From the NCBI RefSeq assembly GCF_002993885.1, contig NZ_CM009578.1, forward strand, positions 3,184,009-3,248,008: a DNA stretch of 64,000 nt, given 5' to 3'. Under the pieces are notes generated by a model that ran no database searches, was not told the DNA's origin, and worked only from the letters and a program-made list of their open reading frames with translations. Below are positions 52,378 to 61,678 of the stretch, piece after piece. This stretch comes from Sphingopyxis lindanitolerans (GTDB lineage Bacteria; Pseudomonadota; Alphaproteobacteria; Sphingomonadales; Sphingomonadaceae). The stretch's first letter is position 1, and every line of letters starts with the position of its first letter. Made by a program: the position numbers and the translations under genes.

Positions 52378-53916
52378 GTGCCAAGGCCACAGCCGCATTT
52401 GGAAGAAGTCCTGGCGTCCGAACCCGGGCCGCATATCGCCGCGCTGTTCGATTTCGACGGCACGATCATCTCGGGCTATTCGGCGACCGCGATGCTGCGC
52501 GAGAAATTCCAGCGCCGCGAAATGTCGGTCGAGGAGATCGCCGAGACCGCGCAGGTCGTCGCGCAGCACAGCCTGGGCAATATCGGCTTTTCAGGGCTGA
52601 TGACCGCCGCCGCCAAATTCATGAAGGGCGTCGACGAGGAAAGCTTCATCGCGTTCGGCGAGGAGCTTTACAAGAAGCATATCGCGCGCAAAATCTATCC
52701 CGAAACCCGCGCGATCATCGAGGCGCATCAGGCGAAGGGGCACCGCGTCGCGATCATCTCGTCGGCGACGATCTACCAGATCGAACCGACCGCGCGCGAC
52801 CTTGGCATCACCGACATCAAATGCTCGGCGTATGAAATCGAGGACGGCGTCTTCACGGGCGAGATCATCCGGCCGCTGTGCTTCGGCGAGGGCAAGGTGC
52901 TCGCCGCCGAGGAACTGGCGGCCGAATATGGCCTCGATCTCGACAACAGCTTTTTCTATTCGGACAGCGACGACGATATCGAACTGCTCGACCGCGTCGG
53001 CAAGCCGCGCCCGCTCAACCCGAACATGAAATTGAAGGGCATCGCCGACGAACGGAACTGGCCGGTGCAGCGCTTCGCGAGCCGTGGCACGCCGTCATGG
53101 GTCGATTATACCCGCACCATCTATGCGACCGGCTCGCTCGTCGGCGCGTTCGCCGCGGGGTTGCCGATCTGGGCGCTCACCCGGTCGCAGCGCGAGGCGG
53201 TCAATTTCTCGATGGGGCTGTTCGGCGACTTCGCGACTGCGATCACCGGCGTCGAGCTGGAGGTCGAGGACGAGAAATATCTCTGGTCGTCGCGCCCGTG
53301 CGTCTTCATCTTCAACCACCAGAGCAAGGCGGACGTGATGATCCTCGCCAAGCTCATCCGCCGCGACATGGGCGGGGTGGGGAAGAAGGAGATCAGGGAC
53401 ATCCCCATTTTGGGGAAGCTGATGGAATGGGGCGGCACCGTCTTCGTCGACCGCGCCGACGGCAAGAGCGCGATCAAGGCGATGGAGCCGCTGGTCGATG
53501 CGATCCAGCAGGAAGGCAAGTCGATCTGCATCGCGCCCGAGGGCACACGCAGCCTGACCCCAAAGCTCGAACCCTTCAAAAAGGGCGCCTTTCACCTCGC
53601 GATGCAGGCGGGGGTGCCGATCGTCCCGATCGTCATCCACAACGCCACCGATGTCGCGCCGAAGAATGAATTCGTCATGCGCCCCGCGACGGTCCGCGTC
53701 ACCGTGCTGCCGCCGGTCGATACATCCGGGTGGAGCGTGCGGACGCTGAACGGCCATGTCCGCGACGTGCGGAACCTGTTCCTGCGGACGCTGGGGCAGG
53801 TCGAGGAAGCAGCGGAGGCGGCCGAGGCGAAACCGGCGAAGAAGCCAGCGGAAAAGAAGGCCGCGCCGAAACCCGCGAAGAAGAAGGTCGCAGCGAAGAA
53901 GGCGGCAAAGGGGTGA
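52378..53916 (+). CDS. HAD-family phosphatase fused to PlsC-type acyltransferase, with Lys/Ala-rich tail
   Basis: A 512-aa fusion. Residues about 20-215 are a HAD-IB (SerB-like) phosphatase with ALFDFDGT (D25, D27), SSAT and YSDSDDD motifs. Residues about 300-470 are a lysophosphatidate acyltransferase with FNHQSKAD (H314-D319, HX4D) and APEGTRS (about 386-392). Residues about 480-512 are a Lys/Ala/Pro-rich tail (PAKKPAEKKAAPKPAKKK). The same domain order occurs in mycobacterial Rv2483c. It could make phosphatidate and dephosphorylate it to diacylglycerol. The start is GTG with GGGGAGAGG upstream. It heads the lipid gene run. Confidence 0.88.
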   Translation: MPRPQPHLEEVLASEPGPHIAALFDFDGTIISGYSATAMLREKFQRREMSVEEIAETAQVVAQHSLGNIGFSGLMTAAAKFMKGVDEESFIAFGEELYKKHIARKIYPETRAIIEAHQAKGHRVAIISSATIYQIEPTARDLGITDIKCSAYEIEDGVFTGEIIRPLCFGEGKVLAAEELAAEYGLDLDNSFFYSDSDDDIELLDRVGKPRPLNPNMKLKGIADERNWPVQRFASRGTPSWVDYTRTIYATGSLVGAFAAGLPIWALTRSQREAVNFSMGLFGDFATAITGVELEVEDEKYLWSSRPCVFIFNHQSKADVMILAKLIRRDMGGVGKKEIRDIPILGKLMEWGGTVFVDRADGKSAIKAMEPLVDAIQQEGKSICIAPEGTRSLTPKLEPFKKGAFHLAMQAGVPIVPIVIHNATDVAPKNEFVMRPATVRVTVLPPVDTSGWSVRTLNGHVRDVRNLFLRTLGQVEEAAEAAEAKPAKKPAEKKAAPKPAKKKVAAKKAAKG

Positions 53917-53930
53917 CGGTTCATACAAAA

Positions 53931-54014
53931 CCCGTTCGCATCGAGCGAAGTCGAGAGGCCCATCGGGGTGACGCTATGCCGAAGGGTGTCTCGACTTCGC
54001 TTGATGCGAACGGG
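53931..54014. repeat. Palindromic repeat (CCCGTTCGCATCGAGCGAAG type)
   Basis: CCCGTTCGCATCGAGCGAAG and a mirrored arm ending GATGCGAACGGG flank about 40 bp between the HAD-PlsC and PlsB-like genes. A shorter relative with CCCGTTCGTG arms lies at 60598. Confidence 0.78.
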
Positions 54015-54038
54015 CCTTTGGCGGAGCGCGATTGAACG

Positions 54039-56378
54039 GTGGCCGACGGCACCCCCCGCACCGGAATCGTAGCGGAGCAGGCGGCCGACCGGCTTTATAT
54101 CATCGACGCGCGGCATGGCGTTGAACGGCGCATCCTACTCGACTGGATCCACGCGACGTCCGGCGACACCGAACCGGTCTGGGCCAGCCTCGATATCGAG
54201 GATGGCGACCATGCGCTGCCCGTCGATGCGCTGCAGACGCGGCTCGGTGGATCGCCGTCGCGGCAGGTCGTGCCGCTGCGCGTCGCGTGGCGGATGCCCG
54301 CTTTCGACCGCGACCGCGCGCTCAAATTCCGTCACCTGATCTTTGGCGACCCGCGCCATCCGGGGCCGCTGCGCGCGCGGCTCATCCTCTGGCGCGACCG
54401 GCGCCGCGCGCAGATTCTCGTCGGCGAAGCCGCGACGCTCGATATGCTGCGTGACCGTTTCTGCGCGCAGACCGGCGGCGGCGATGGCGAGAGCGCCGAC
54501 AGCCCCGAATATGCGGCCTTCGTCGCGCGGCAGGCGGCGCTCGCGCTCGACGTCGCCGAACGCGGCATACGCGGCAGCCGGTACAAGGTGCCGCGCTTCG
54601 TCGCCGACAGTTTGCGCACCAGCCCCAAGTTTCGCGCCGCGCTCGCCGAGCTTTCGGAGCGGGCCGGTCGCCCGGTCGGCGACCTCTACCGTGAGGCGCG
54701 GCCGCTGATGAAGGAGGTCATCGCGCGCCCTTCGGCGCTGTTCCTCGACCTTCGCGCCCGCCTCGACCGCATGATGTTCGGCGGCTACGAGCCCGCCATG
54801 GAGGTCGACGCCGCCGAGATCGCCAAGCTGCGCTCGGTCCTGCGCGAACATCCGACCTGCATCCTCTTCACCCACAAAACCTATATCGACGGCGCGACCC
54901 CCAGCCGCCTCACCTATGACAATGACATGCCGATGCTGCACCTGTTCGGCGGCGCCAACCTCGATTTCGCGGTGATGGGCGAATTCTTTCGCCGTTCAGG
55001 GATGATCTTCATCCGCCGCAGTTTTCAGGACCAGCCGGTCTACAAGATCGTCCTGCGCCATTATATCGCGTGGCTGCTCGCCAAGCGTTTCCCGCTGAGC
55101 TGGGCGTTCGAGGGGACGCGCTCGCGGCTCGGCAAGCTGGCGCCACCCAAATATGGGCTGATGAAATATGTCCTCGACGCCGCGCATGCGACGGGGACCG
55201 GGGGCGTGCATTTCGTCCCCTTCGTCACCAGCTTCGACCTGATCCGCGACGTCGAGGAATATGCCGCCGAGCAGGCGGGGCGGAGCAAGAAGCCCGAGAG
55301 TCTGAGCTGGTTCATCGGTTACATGAAAAGCCTCAAGCAGCCGTCGGGCCGCATCAGGCTCGACATCGGCAACCCCGTCGTCATCGACGAAGCCCCCGGC
55401 CCCGACGACAGGCGCGCGCTCGAAACGATCGCCTTTGCGGTCGCGGTCGAGGCCAATCGGGTGACGCCGCTGACGGTTACGTCGGTGATGTGCCTGATCC
55501 TGCTCGGCCTCGCGCCGCGCGGCGCCACCGCCGCCGAACTGCTCGCCACGATCGGCGCCGTCACCGATTGGGCGCGGGCGCGCGGCATCCGGATCAGCAG
55601 CGAACTCGCAAGCCGCGACGACGCCGCTCTCTCGACCACCGTCGATACGCTCGTCGCGAGCGGGCTGCTGACCCGCTACGAGGCGGGGAGCGAGAATGTC
55701 TATTCGATCGATCCCGCCAAACATCCGATGGCGAGCTATTACCGCAACATCATCGCGCATCATTTCCTCGATCGCGCGATGATCGAACTGGCGCTGTTCG
55801 CGCTTCGCGACGCCGACGGCGGCGACGCCACCACCGCCTTCTGGGCGAAGATCGACCGGCTGCGCGATCTGTTCAAATTCGAATTCTTCTATCCGCCGCG
55901 CGACGAGCATCGCGCCGCGATCGAGGCCGAACTCGCGCGCATCGATCCCGTCTGGGACCGCCGCCTCGCCGGCGGCGACCGCGGGGTCGCGCAGCTTCTC
56001 CGCCGCTGCCAGCCTGTCGTCGGCCATGCGATATTGCTGCCGTTCGCCGAGGCCTATTCGGTCGTCGCCGACCTGCTGGCGCGCGCCAGGCCCGGCGACG
56101 AGGTCGAGGCGAAGCTGCTGCTCGATACGGCGCTGGTCGAGGGGCGGCAGGCCTATCTGCTGCGCCGGATCAGCAGCGAGGCGGCGATCGGCAAGCTCTT
56201 GTTCGAAAATGGCCTGTCGCTGATGCGCCACATGGGGCTTGCCGGGACCGCGACCCCCGACAGCCTCGCCGCGCGGCGCGCGCTGCTTGTGGAACTGCGC
56301 GGGCTCGCCAATGTGATGGAATCGATGCGGCTGTCGACGACGGCGCTCGCCGATAGGATGCCGGCGGCGGGAGGATGA
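54039..56378 (+). CDS. Glycerol-3-phosphate acyltransferase, PlsB-like
   Basis: 779 aa. The acyltransferase core has FTHKTYIDG (H279-D284, the HX4D motif), then IFIRRSF and AFEGTRSRLGKL (about 360-375), the order expected for PlsB/GPAT. A long N-terminal part (about 1-240) and a helical C-terminal part (about 500-779) match the large PlsB2-type enzymes of actinobacteria. It acylates sn-glycerol-3-phosphate to lysophosphatidate, the first committed lipid step. GTG 54039 start. It lies between the HAD-PlsC fusion and the WS/DGAT gene, the same trio as Rv2482c-Rv2484c. Confidence 0.88.
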   Translation: MADGTPRTGIVAEQAADRLYIIDARHGVERRILLDWIHATSGDTEPVWASLDIEDGDHALPVDALQTRLGGSPSRQVVPLRVAWRMPAFDRDRALKFRHLIFGDPRHPGPLRARLILWRDRRRAQILVGEAATLDMLRDRFCAQTGGGDGESADSPEYAAFVARQAALALDVAERGIRGSRYKVPRFVADSLRTSPKFRAALAELSERAGRPVGDLYREARPLMKEVIARPSALFLDLRARLDRMMFGGYEPAMEVDAAEIAKLRSVLREHPTCILFTHKTYIDGATPSRLTYDNDMPMLHLFGGANLDFAVMGEFFRRSGMIFIRRSFQDQPVYKIVLRHYIAWLLAKRFPLSWAFEGTRSRLGKLAPPKYGLMKYVLDAAHATGTGGVHFVPFVTSFDLIRDVEEYAAEQAGRSKKPESLSWFIGYMKSLKQPSGRIRLDIGNPVVIDEAPGPDDRRALETIAFAVAVEANRVTPLTVTSVMCLILLGLAPRGATAAELLATIGAVTDWARARGIRISSELASRDDAALSTTVDTLVASGLLTRYEAGSENVYSIDPAKHPMASYYRNIIAHHFLDRAMIELALFALRDADGGDATTAFWAKIDRLRDLFKFEFFYPPRDEHRAAIEAELARIDPVWDRRLAGGDRGVAQLLRRCQPVVGHAILLPFAEAYSVVADLLARARPGDEVEAKLLLDTALVEGRQAYLLRRISSEAAIGKLLFENGLSLMRHMGLAGTATPDSLAARRALLVELRGLANVMESMRLSTTALADRMPAAGG

Positions 56379-56396
56379 ACGTGCCTGACTTTCCTT

Positions 56397-56426
56397 CGTC
56401 ATTGCGTCGCTCCGCTCGCAATGACG
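56397..56426. repeat. Short palindrome CGTCATTGCG/CGCAATGACG
   Basis: A 10-bp perfect inverted repeat with 10-base centre, just before the WS/DGAT ribosome site. It matches the outer arms of the large repeat at 35823. Confidence 0.65.
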
Positions 56427-56454
56427 GGATGGTCGATGTTGGATGGAGGTTCCC

Positions 56455-58053
56455 ATGCTTAAACAACTCAGCGCCCAGGATGCCCAGTTCCTCTATACGC
56501 AGACCGCGAACAATCTGACCCACATCATGGGGGTCTATATCTATGACCCCTCGACCGCGCCGGGCGGCTTTGTGCGGTTCAAGGACATCATCGCCCACGT
56601 CGAAAGCCGCGTCCACACCTCGCCGCTGTTCAAGCGCCGCCTGCACCGGCTGCCCTTCGACCTCGACCATCCCTATTGGGTCGAGGACGAGCATTTCGAC
56701 ATCGAAGCGCATATGAGCCACGCGCGCCTGCCCGAACCCGGCGACTGGCGGCAATTCTGCATCGCGGTCGCGCGCTGGTTCTCGAAACCGATGGATATGA
56801 ACCGGCCGCTCTGGGACATTTATATCATTGAAGGGCTCGACCGCATCCCGGGCATCCCGAAGGGCAGCTTCGCGATGCTCCACCGCGTCCATCACGCCGC
56901 GGTTGACGGCGCATCGGGCGCGCATGCCTTCATCGCGATGAGCGATATCGATGCCAGCGGCACCCCCGCCATTGCCGAACCGCCGCCGGTCGAAGAATTC
57001 GGCCGCCCGCCGTCGAGCGCCGAGACGGTGACCCGCGCCTGGGGCGCCTCGATGCAGTCGCCGGTCAAGTTCATGAATGCGCTGCTCAAGATGTCGCCCG
57101 CGATCGTCGCGTCGGCAAGGCGGTCGATGGCCGAGGGCGGGATGACCGCCGGGGTTCCCGAAACGCGCTTCAACGTCCCCGTCGGCCCGCACAAGATGTT
57201 CGAGGGCACGACGGTGGCGCTCGCCGACATTGCCGAAATCCGCCGGAAAGTGCCGGGCGCGACGGTCAACGACGTCGTGCTGACCACCGTCGGCGGCGCG
57301 CTGCGCAAATATCTGGCGAAGCACAAGGAATTGCCGAAGGAAAGCCTCGTCGCGGTCGCGCCGATCAACCTGCGCGGCAAGGAAAAGGACGCGGGAAAGG
57401 CCTCGACCCCCGGCAACCAGGTCTCGGCGATGAGCGTGCCGATCCGCACCGACATCGCGGGTCCGCTCGAACGGCTCGCGGCGATCCGTGCCTATACGGT
57501 CGAGGCGAAAGAGGCAAAGGCCGGGGTCAGCGCCCGCATCATGACCGACCTGTCGCAGCATATCCCCGGCGCGACGATGGCGGCGGTCGCGCGCATCGTG
57601 ACGAGCGAGCGCTTCGCGGTGCGCGGCACCAACCTCTTCATCTCGAACGTGCCGGGCGCGCAGGTGCCGCTCTATCTCGCGGGCGCGCGGCTGGTGCAGC
57701 AGCACGGCATGGCGCCGCTCGCAAACAATATGGGACTGTTCATCGCGACCCCCAGCTACAACGGCCGCATCGCCTTTTCGATCGTCGGCGAGCGCGACAT
57801 CATGCCCGACATTGCTTTTTTCCGCGAATGTATCGACGAAAGCTTCGCCGACCTGATGGCGGCGGCGCCGAAGGTGGAGAAGCCGCCCGCGAAGCCGAAA
57901 GCCGCGCCGAAGCCGCCCGCAAAGCCCAAGGCAAAGGCGAAACCGGCGCCTGTCGCGAAACGTGCGGCGAAGACGGCGTCGAAAGCCGCCGCCAAGCCCA
58001 AGCCGAAGGCGACGCGAAAGAAGAAGCCCCCTGTTTCGTCACCCCGGACTTGA
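56455..58053 (+). CDS. Wax ester synthase/diacylglycerol acyltransferase (WS/DGAT) with basic tail
   Basis: 532 aa. The catalytic motif is HHAAVDG (H146-D151) in the CAT-like domain, with PLWDIYIIEGL before it and NLFISNVPG (about residues 395-403) in the second half, both WS/DGAT signatures. It makes triacylglycerol from diacylglycerol, or wax esters from fatty alcohols. The GGAGG at 56445 decides ATG 56455. Residues about 473-532 are an unusual Lys/Ala/Pro-rich tail (KPKAKAKPAPVAKRAAK and more), probably disordered. The last five codons and the stop lie inside a palindromic repeat (58037-58065), so the C-terminus may have been altered by repeat insertion. Confidence 0.9.
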   Translation: MLKQLSAQDAQFLYTQTANNLTHIMGVYIYDPSTAPGGFVRFKDIIAHVESRVHTSPLFKRRLHRLPFDLDHPYWVEDEHFDIEAHMSHARLPEPGDWRQFCIAVARWFSKPMDMNRPLWDIYIIEGLDRIPGIPKGSFAMLHRVHHAAVDGASGAHAFIAMSDIDASGTPAIAEPPPVEEFGRPPSSAETVTRAWGASMQSPVKFMNALLKMSPAIVASARRSMAEGGMTAGVPETRFNVPVGPHKMFEGTTVALADIAEIRRKVPGATVNDVVLTTVGGALRKYLAKHKELPKESLVAVAPINLRGKEKDAGKASTPGNQVSAMSVPIRTDIAGPLERLAAIRAYTVEAKEAKAGVSARIMTDLSQHIPGATMAAVARIVTSERFAVRGTNLFISNVPGAQVPLYLAGARLVQQHGMAPLANNMGLFIATPSYNGRIAFSIVGERDIMPDIAFFRECIDESFADLMAAAPKVEKPPAKPKAAPKPPAKPKAKAKPAPVAKRAAKTASKAAAKPKPKATRKKKPPVSSPRT

Positions 58054-58065
58054 TCCGGGGTGACG
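58037..58065. repeat. Palindrome CGTCACCCCGGA/TCCGGGGTGACG overlapping a CDS end
   Basis: A 12-bp perfect stem with a short centre (CTTGA). It supplies the last codons and the TGA of the WS/DGAT gene. Probably also acts as a hairpin at the mRNA 3' side. Confidence 0.75.
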
Positions 58066-58152
58066 TGGGTGGGAATGCGGGCGTCAAAACAGTTGCCAAA
58101 GGCAACGTAACCCGCAAGAATCACCCAAAATGAAACAATGCAGGATGACCGA

Positions 58153-59601
58153 ATGATTTTTGCCCCGACGCTCAGCGCCGACGCCGAGCTTGCCAAAGCG
58201 CCCGACTATGCCGCCTGGGCGACGGCTGCGCGGGCGCATGACGCGAAATCGGGGATGCAGGCGTGGCGCCAGGCCGACGACAGCCAGCATTTCGACCATA
58301 AGGCGATCCGCGCCCGGCTCGAAAAGCTCCGCAAGCTGGCGGCGGCGAACGACGTCAAGGGGCTGCTTTTCGTCCTCAACGAGGGCATCCACGGCAATAT
58401 CGACGGCATGGGGCACGAGCGCCTTTATCAAAAGGCGCGCTTCGGCACCAAGATGCTGATCGAGGCCTATGTCGCCGAAGTTGTCGCCGCGCTGGAAAAG
58501 ATCGCCGCGTCGCGGTCGATCCCGCGCGAGGAAAAGCGCGATTTCTTCCGCCGCGCGCAGCATTGTTACGGCCGCTCGGCGCTTTTGCTCTCGGGCTCGG
58601 GCAGCTTCCTCTTCTTTCACGTCGGGGTGGTGAAGGCGCTGTGGGACGAAGGCGTGCTGCCCAATATCCTCGCGGGGTCGAGCGGCGGGGCGATTGTCGC
58701 GGCGATCGTCTGCACGCGCAAGAACGCCGATGTCGGGCCCTTTCTCGAAAGTCGGCGGCTCGCCAACCCCGATCGCGGCGAAGCGCTTCGCCGCCTCGCC
58801 CCCGACGAGGTGCGCGGGCGCCTTGCCGACCTGATCCCCGACCTGACCTTTCAGCAGGCTTATGAAATCAGCGGGCGGCATCTCAACGTGTCGGTCGCGC
58901 CCGCCGAAAAGCACCAGAACGGCCGCCTGCTCAACGCGATCACCGCGCCGAACGTGCTGATCCGCGAGGCGGTGCTGGCGTCGTGCGCGGTGCCCGGCGT
59001 CTTTCCGCCGGTCATGCTGATGGCGCGCGACGAGGGCGGCAACCGCGTCCCCTACCAGCCCGACCGGCGCTGGGTCGACGGGTCGGTGACCCACGACATC
59101 CCGACCAAGCGATTGGAACGCCTCTATGGCGTCAACCATCATATCGTCAGCCAGGCGAACCCGCTCGCGCTGCCCTTCGCCACCGACACGCGCAAGCAGA
59201 TGGCGCCGATCGAGGCGATTCAACATGCGTCGATCGCAACCTTCAAGGCGTGGCTCAACGCAAACATGGTGATCTTTCAAAAGCCGCTCGAACTGGTGCC
59301 GCCGCTCAACAGCCTCGCGAATATGGCGCGCTCGGTGATCAACCAGGATTATACCGGCGACATCAACATCATCCGCCCGCCCAAATATTGGTCGCCGACC
59401 AAGATCCTGTCCGACCTGTCGCAGGACGATATCGACGAACTGATCGACACCGGCCTGCGCACCGCCTGGCCCAAGGTCGAGATGGTGCGCACCCAGACCG
59501 CGATCAGCCGCGCGCTCGACGCGATCCTCGCAAAGATCGACAAGGCGGGCGACGACGGCCCCGGCCACCGTGCGTCGGCGCTCAAGAAAGCGGTGCGGTG
59601 A
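58153..59601 (+). CDS. Patatin-like lipase with DUF3336 domain
   Basis: 482 aa. An N-terminal DUF3336-type region (about 15-135; YAAWATAARAHD near 20 and FVLNEGIHGNI near 75) precedes a patatin domain with nucleophile Ser177 in LAGSSGGAIVAA and the dyad aspartate in RRWVDGSV (D309). This combination is that of yeast Tgl3/4/5 triacylglycerol lipases and bacterial relatives. CAGGA spaced 7 nt favours ATG 58153 over ATG 58138. It directly follows the WS/DGAT gene, suggesting storage-lipid turnover. Confidence 0.88.
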   Translation: MIFAPTLSADAELAKAPDYAAWATAARAHDAKSGMQAWRQADDSQHFDHKAIRARLEKLRKLAAANDVKGLLFVLNEGIHGNIDGMGHERLYQKARFGTKMLIEAYVAEVVAALEKIAASRSIPREEKRDFFRRAQHCYGRSALLLSGSGSFLFFHVGVVKALWDEGVLPNILAGSSGGAIVAAIVCTRKNADVGPFLESRRLANPDRGEALRRLAPDEVRGRLADLIPDLTFQQAYEISGRHLNVSVAPAEKHQNGRLLNAITAPNVLIREAVLASCAVPGVFPPVMLMARDEGGNRVPYQPDRRWVDGSVTHDIPTKRLERLYGVNHHIVSQANPLALPFATDTRKQMAPIEAIQHASIATFKAWLNANMVIFQKPLELVPPLNSLANMARSVINQDYTGDINIIRPPKYWSPTKILSDLSQDDIDELIDTGLRTAWPKVEMVRTQTAISRALDAILAKIDKAGDDGPGHRASALKKAVR

Positions 59602-59635
59602 GCGATGTGTTATCGGTCTGAATTGCTCTCTTTCG

Positions 59636-59722
59636 CGTTCGTGCTGAGCTTGTCGAAGCACCGTTCTTCTTTCGGCAGCGTCGGAAGAAAGAACGGTGCT
59701 TCGACAAGCTCAGGGCGAACGG
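59636..59722. repeat. Palindromic repeat (CGTTCGTGCTGAGCTTGTCG type)
   Basis: CGTTCGTGCTGAGCTTGTCG at the left and CGACAAGCTCAGGGCGAACG at the right, about 45 bp apart, with an inner mirrored CGGTTCTT-type segment. Related to the copy at 49564. It lies between the lipase and the following hydrolase, 13 bp before the next start. Confidence 0.8.
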
Positions 59723-59734
59723 TTGAGACTTAAC

Positions 59735-60583
59735 ATGGCGACGGGTGCAATCCTGCTGCCCGCCGTTTCGGCCGGCGCGGGCGCGAAGCTGCATGTCACC
59801 CACTGGCTTCCCGAAGGACCGCCAAAGGCGGTGGTGCTGCTCGCGCACGGCTATGCCGAACATGCCGGGCGCTATGCGCATGTCGCGAAGCGGCTGACCG
59901 ACGCCGGCTATGCCGTTTATGCGATCGATCATTGGGGTCACGGCCGGTCCGACGGCACCCCCGGTTTCGTGCCGCGCTTTTCGGCCTTCACCGACGGCAT
60001 GGCCGCACTGCTGGCGCTGGTCGAGGCCAATCATGCGGGGCTGCCGCGCCTGCTGCTCGGCCACAGCATGGGCGGGTTGATCGCGACCCTGTTCCTGATC
60101 GAGCGGCAGGACGCTTTCGCCGCCGCCGCGCTGTCCGGCCCCGCGATCGTCCCCGCCGCGCCGCCGTCGCGCTTCACCGTCTGGATCAGCCGCTTTCTGT
60201 CGCGCGTCTTTCCGCGCCTCGGCGTGCTGGCGCTCGACGCCAACGGGGTCAGCCGCGACCCCGCGGTCGTCGCCGCCTATCTTGCCGACCCGCTCGTCTA
60301 CACCGGCAAGATCGGCGCGCGGCTCGGCAAGGAATTCATGGAGGCAATGGCCGCCGCGCAGGCGGGCGCCGCAAAGATCACGCTCCCGATCCTGCTCCAG
60401 CACGGCGGCGCCGACAGCCTCGCCGCGCCCGAAGGCTCGCGCTATCTGTTCGAGCATGTGGCGTCGCAGGACAAGCGCCTCGAAATCTATCCCGGCCTGT
60501 TCCACGAAATCTATAACGAGCCCGAACAGGGCGCGGTGCTCGATGATCTGATCGGCTGGTTCGATGCGCATGTCGCAGCTTGA
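59735..60583 (+). CDS. Alpha/beta hydrolase, monoacylglycerol lipase-like
   Basis: 282 aa. HGYAEHAGRYAHVAKRL and DHWGHGRSDG are the hallmark strings of monoacylglycerol lipases (Hydrolase_4). The nucleophile is Ser111 in LLGHSMGG, the acid is in HGGADSLAAPEGS and the histidine in PGLFHEIYNEP. It would release glycerol and fatty acid from monoacylglycerol, completing lipid breakdown after the patatin lipase. No signal peptide, so cytoplasmic. Confidence 0.9.
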   Translation: MATGAILLPAVSAGAGAKLHVTHWLPEGPPKAVVLLAHGYAEHAGRYAHVAKRLTDAGYAVYAIDHWGHGRSDGTPGFVPRFSAFTDGMAALLALVEANHAGLPRLLLGHSMGGLIATLFLIERQDAFAAAALSGPAIVPAAPPSRFTVWISRFLSRVFPRLGVLALDANGVSRDPAVVAAYLADPLVYTGKIGARLGKEFMEAMAAAQAGAAKITLPILLQHGGADSLAAPEGSRYLFEHVASQDKRLEIYPGLFHEIYNEPEQGAVLDDLIGWFDAHVAA

Positions 60584-60597
60584 AGCCAGCCCCAATC

Positions 60598-60632
60598 CCG
60601 TTCGTGCCTCGACTTCGCTCGACACGAACGGG
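60598..60632. repeat. Short palindrome CCCGTTCGTG/CACGAACGGG
   Basis: A 10-bp perfect inverted repeat around CCTCGACTTCGCTCGA. It appears to be a half-size member of the element at 53931. It lies between two hydrolase genes. Confidence 0.7.
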
Positions 60633-60655
60633 TTGAGAGGGAAACCCTGTCCGTG

Positions 60656-61591
60656 ATGAAAATCCTCCTCACTCTCCTCGTCGCCCCGCTGATCGCGCTC
60701 GCGCTCCTCTATTTCGTCTTTCCCGGCCGCCTCGTCGCGCTCGGCCGCTGGCTGCTTCGCAGGCGCGGCGGTACGGTGCAGAAGAGCGTCACCGTCGAAG
60801 GCCGCGCCTGGCCCTATCTGGAGGGCGGCGATCCCGCGAAGCCGACCCTGCTTCTCGTCCACGGGTTTTCGGGCGACAAGGATAATTGGTCCTTTCTCGC
60901 CCCCTATATGACCCGCGACTATCGCATCATCGCCCCCGACCTGCCGGGCTTTGGCGAGAATGAGCGCAATCCCGACCTCGCCTATGATATCGCGGCGCAG
61001 ACCGCGCGGCTGAAGGCCTTTGCCGACGCGCTCGGCCTGGAGCGCCCGCACATCGCGGGGAACAGCATGGGCGGCTGGATCGCGCTGCGCTATGCGATCG
61101 ACTATCCCACCGCGCTCGCCAGCCTGACCTTGCTCGACAATGCCGGGGTCAACGGCGCCGAGGAAAGCGAGCTTCAGAAACTGGCCGCGAACGAGGATTA
61201 TAACCCGCTCGTCCTCGCCGGTATCGACGATGCCGACCGGCTGGTGGCGATGGTCGTCCACAAGCCGCCGCATGTCCCGGCGCGGCTGAAACCCGTGCTC
61301 TACGCCGACGCGCTCCGATATCGCGACCAGCTCGACGCGATCTTCTGGGTGATCGCGATCGAGGGCCACGACCATCCGCTCAACGACCGGCTCGGCGAGG
61401 TGAAGGTGCCGACGCTGATCCTGTGGGGACGCCACGACAAGCTGCTCGACGTAAGCTGCGTCCCGGTGCTCGAGGCGGGCATCGCGAACAGCCGGAGCCT
61501 CATCTTTGAGCAGGTCGGCCATGTTCCGATGATCGAGGACCCCAAGGCGACCGCCGACGCGATGAAGGGCTTTCTCGCGCAGCTTGGCTGA
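60656..61591 (+). CDS. Membrane-anchored alpha/beta hydrolase (lipase-like)
   Basis: 311 aa. An N-terminal hydrophobic anchor (about 3-22, LLTLLVAPLIALALLYFVF) is followed by an alpha/beta hydrolase with LLVHGFSGDKDNW, nucleophile Ser in IAGNSMGGWIA (about 140), acid in WGRHDKLLD and histidine in GHVPMIEDP. The HGFSGDKDNW and GNSMGG strings resemble Moraxella/Psychrobacter Lip3-type lipases and bacterial ABHD6-like monoacylglycerol hydrolases. The neighbours suggest a membrane-side lipase for glycerolipids. ATG 60656 or GTG 60653 may be the start. Confidence 0.86.
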   Translation: MKILLTLLVAPLIALALLYFVFPGRLVALGRWLLRRRGGTVQKSVTVEGRAWPYLEGGDPAKPTLLLVHGFSGDKDNWSFLAPYMTRDYRIIAPDLPGFGENERNPDLAYDIAAQTARLKAFADALGLERPHIAGNSMGGWIALRYAIDYPTALASLTLLDNAGVNGAEESELQKLAANEDYNPLVLAGIDDADRLVAMVVHKPPHVPARLKPVLYADALRYRDQLDAIFWVIAIEGHDHPLNDRLGEVKVPTLILWGRHDKLLDVSCVPVLEAGIANSRSLIFEQVGHVPMIEDPKATADAMKGFLAQLG

Positions 61592-61678
61592 TCGTCGCCT
61601 CCGCCTTCGCGGGGGCGACGTCGCGCTTGCCAACACTCCTGTCCCGCGCCACTCTCGCCCCGAACAGGGGAGAGACAC

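Noticed and set aside
24349..60632. CRISPR array
   Set aside because: The repeats are inverted, scattered over 36 kb and lie singly between genes. There are no regular direct repeats with spacers and no cas genes.
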